Origin: Thermodesulfobacteriota bacterium
GTDB lineage: Bacteria > Desulfobacterota > DSM-4660 > Desulfatiglandales > Desulfatiglandaceae
DNA length: 7,033 bases
Assembly: GCA_028278625.1 (NCBI GenBank)
Contig: JANQDY010000115.1
Location: forward strand, 1 to 7,033
Reading direction: 5' to 3'
Shown: piece after piece, positions 6,538 to 7,033 of the stretch
Numbering within the stretch: the first letter of the stretch is position 1
How the letters are laid out: each line of letters starts with the position of its first letter
Program-made: the position numbers and the translations under genes
The notes under the pieces: model-generated
Seen by the model: only the letters and a program-made list of their open reading frames with translations
What the model was told of the DNA's origin: nothing
The model's database searches: none

Positions 6538-6552
6538 TTCCGCTCCTTCTTA

Positions 6553-7033
6553 TTAAATGACCTTGGCTTCTTCATGAAGCAGTCGGGCCGCCCCGGCTGC
6601 CTGCTCCTGCGGGGTTTCACCCTGGACCATGGTAACTTCGGGTCTGGCGGGTGGTTTCATCATCTTGAGCACCGTCAATTTGCTGGCCTGTTCCCCGAAT
6701 TCACTGGGATCCAAGCCCAGGTCCGTCAGCGTCATCTGGTCCAAAGGCTTTTTCTTGGCCTTCATAATGTTGGGCAATGTGGCATAACGGGGTTCATTCA
6801 ACCCTTTCTGGGCCGTTATCAAAGCGGGAAGCCCCGCTTCAATGACCAGGGTGCGCCCTTCGATAGGACGGTGGGCCCTTAAAGACTTACCGTCGTCCGA
6901 GATCTCCAATTGGCGGATGACCGAGAGCTGGGGAATATCGAGCATTTCAGCCATGTACGCCCCAACCAGACCCATATCCTGGTCAATGCCCCGTTGCCCC
7001 GTAAAAATAAGGTCGAAATCAAAGTCCGCCACG
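6553..7033 (-). CDS. etfB: Electron transfer flavoprotein, beta subunit (C-terminal part)
   Basis: About 160 C-terminal residues of EtfB are present; roughly 100 N-terminal residues lie beyond the right edge, so the true start is not visible. The fragment begins in the nucleotide-binding strand DLIFTGQRGID (7-17 of the fragment), continues through EGRTLVIEAGLPALIT (58-73), and contains the recognition loop LNEPRYATLPNIMKAKKK (78-95), nearly identical to that of mitochondrial ETF, with the leucine that anchors dehydrogenase partners. It ends in the usual LLHEEAKVI-type tail. The loop and the GIDQD (rather than DGDTAQVGP-like) nucleotide segment suggest a conventional, non-bifurcating ETF, but the missing N-terminus prevents a firm assignment. 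It is the upstream partner of etfA. Confidence 0.94.
   Translation of the reverse strand, partial: VADFDFDLIFTGQRGIDQDMGLVGAYMAEMLDIPQLSVIRQLEISDDGKSLRAHRPIEGRTLVIEAGLPALITAQKGLNEPRYATLPNIMKAKKKPLDQMTLTDLGLDPSEFGEQASKLTVLKMMKPPARPEVTMVQGETPQEQAAGAARLLHEEAKVI

Noticed and set aside
5551..7033. ETF pair as a flavin-based electron-bifurcating system.
   Set aside because: The visible EtfB segments look like conventional ETF. The N-terminal NAD-site region is outside the window and no bifurcating partner dehydrogenase is present.

Overview
The window reads as a chromosomal piece of a moderately GC-balanced anaerobic bacterium. The best guess is a sulfate-reducing or related Desulfobacterota, but this is inference from protein flavour and gene mix: an ETF pair, an archaeal-type serine hydroxymethyltransferase and a SerK-type serine kinase. 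Nothing in the window proves the taxon. There are no tRNA or rRNA genes, CRISPR arrays, transposases or phage genes.

Layout, left to right. Positions 1-217 hold no convincing gene. At 218-250 there is an inverted repeat flanked by A and T runs that looks like a terminator usable in both directions. It overlaps the end of a minus-strand remnant (240-449), the C-terminal ~69 codons of a metallo-beta-lactamase-fold hydrolase that has lost its front. Directly upstream, in the same frame and separated only by a TAG codon, is a complete minus-strand gene (450-1322) for a SerK/SbnI-family free serine kinase with a ParB-like fold. 43 bases further upstream is the most striking gene (1366-4023, minus): one open frame joining a complete glycine-cleavage T-protein (GcvT, aminomethyltransferase) to a complete archaeal-type serine hydroxymethyltransferase (SHMT, GlyA). 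A 265-base divergent intergenic region (4024-4288) carries a good minus-strand promoter candidate, a weaker plus-strand one and two inverted repeats. It separates this operon from a plus-strand M20D peptidase-family amidohydrolase (4289-5449). A probable terminator lies in the convergent gap (5453-5525). Two minus-strand ETF genes follow: complete etfA (5551-6537) and the C-terminal part of etfB, which runs off the right edge.

How the genes may work together. T-protein makes 5,10-methylene-tetrahydrofolate from an aminomethyl carrier, and SHMT joins that C1 unit to glycine to make serine. Fusing the two suggests direct hand-over of the C1 unit. A serine kinase next in the operon would turn the serine into O-phosphoserine, which can feed 3-phosphoglycerate (through SerC/SerA run backwards) or cysteine synthesis. 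Taken together the minus-strand operon could be a compact glycine-to-phosphoserine module. The amidohydrolase may release amino acids from N-acyl derivatives. The ETF pair carries electrons from flavin dehydrogenases and has no visible link to the serine module. The pathway proposal is inference from adjacency and family knowledge; the domain identities are read directly from motifs.
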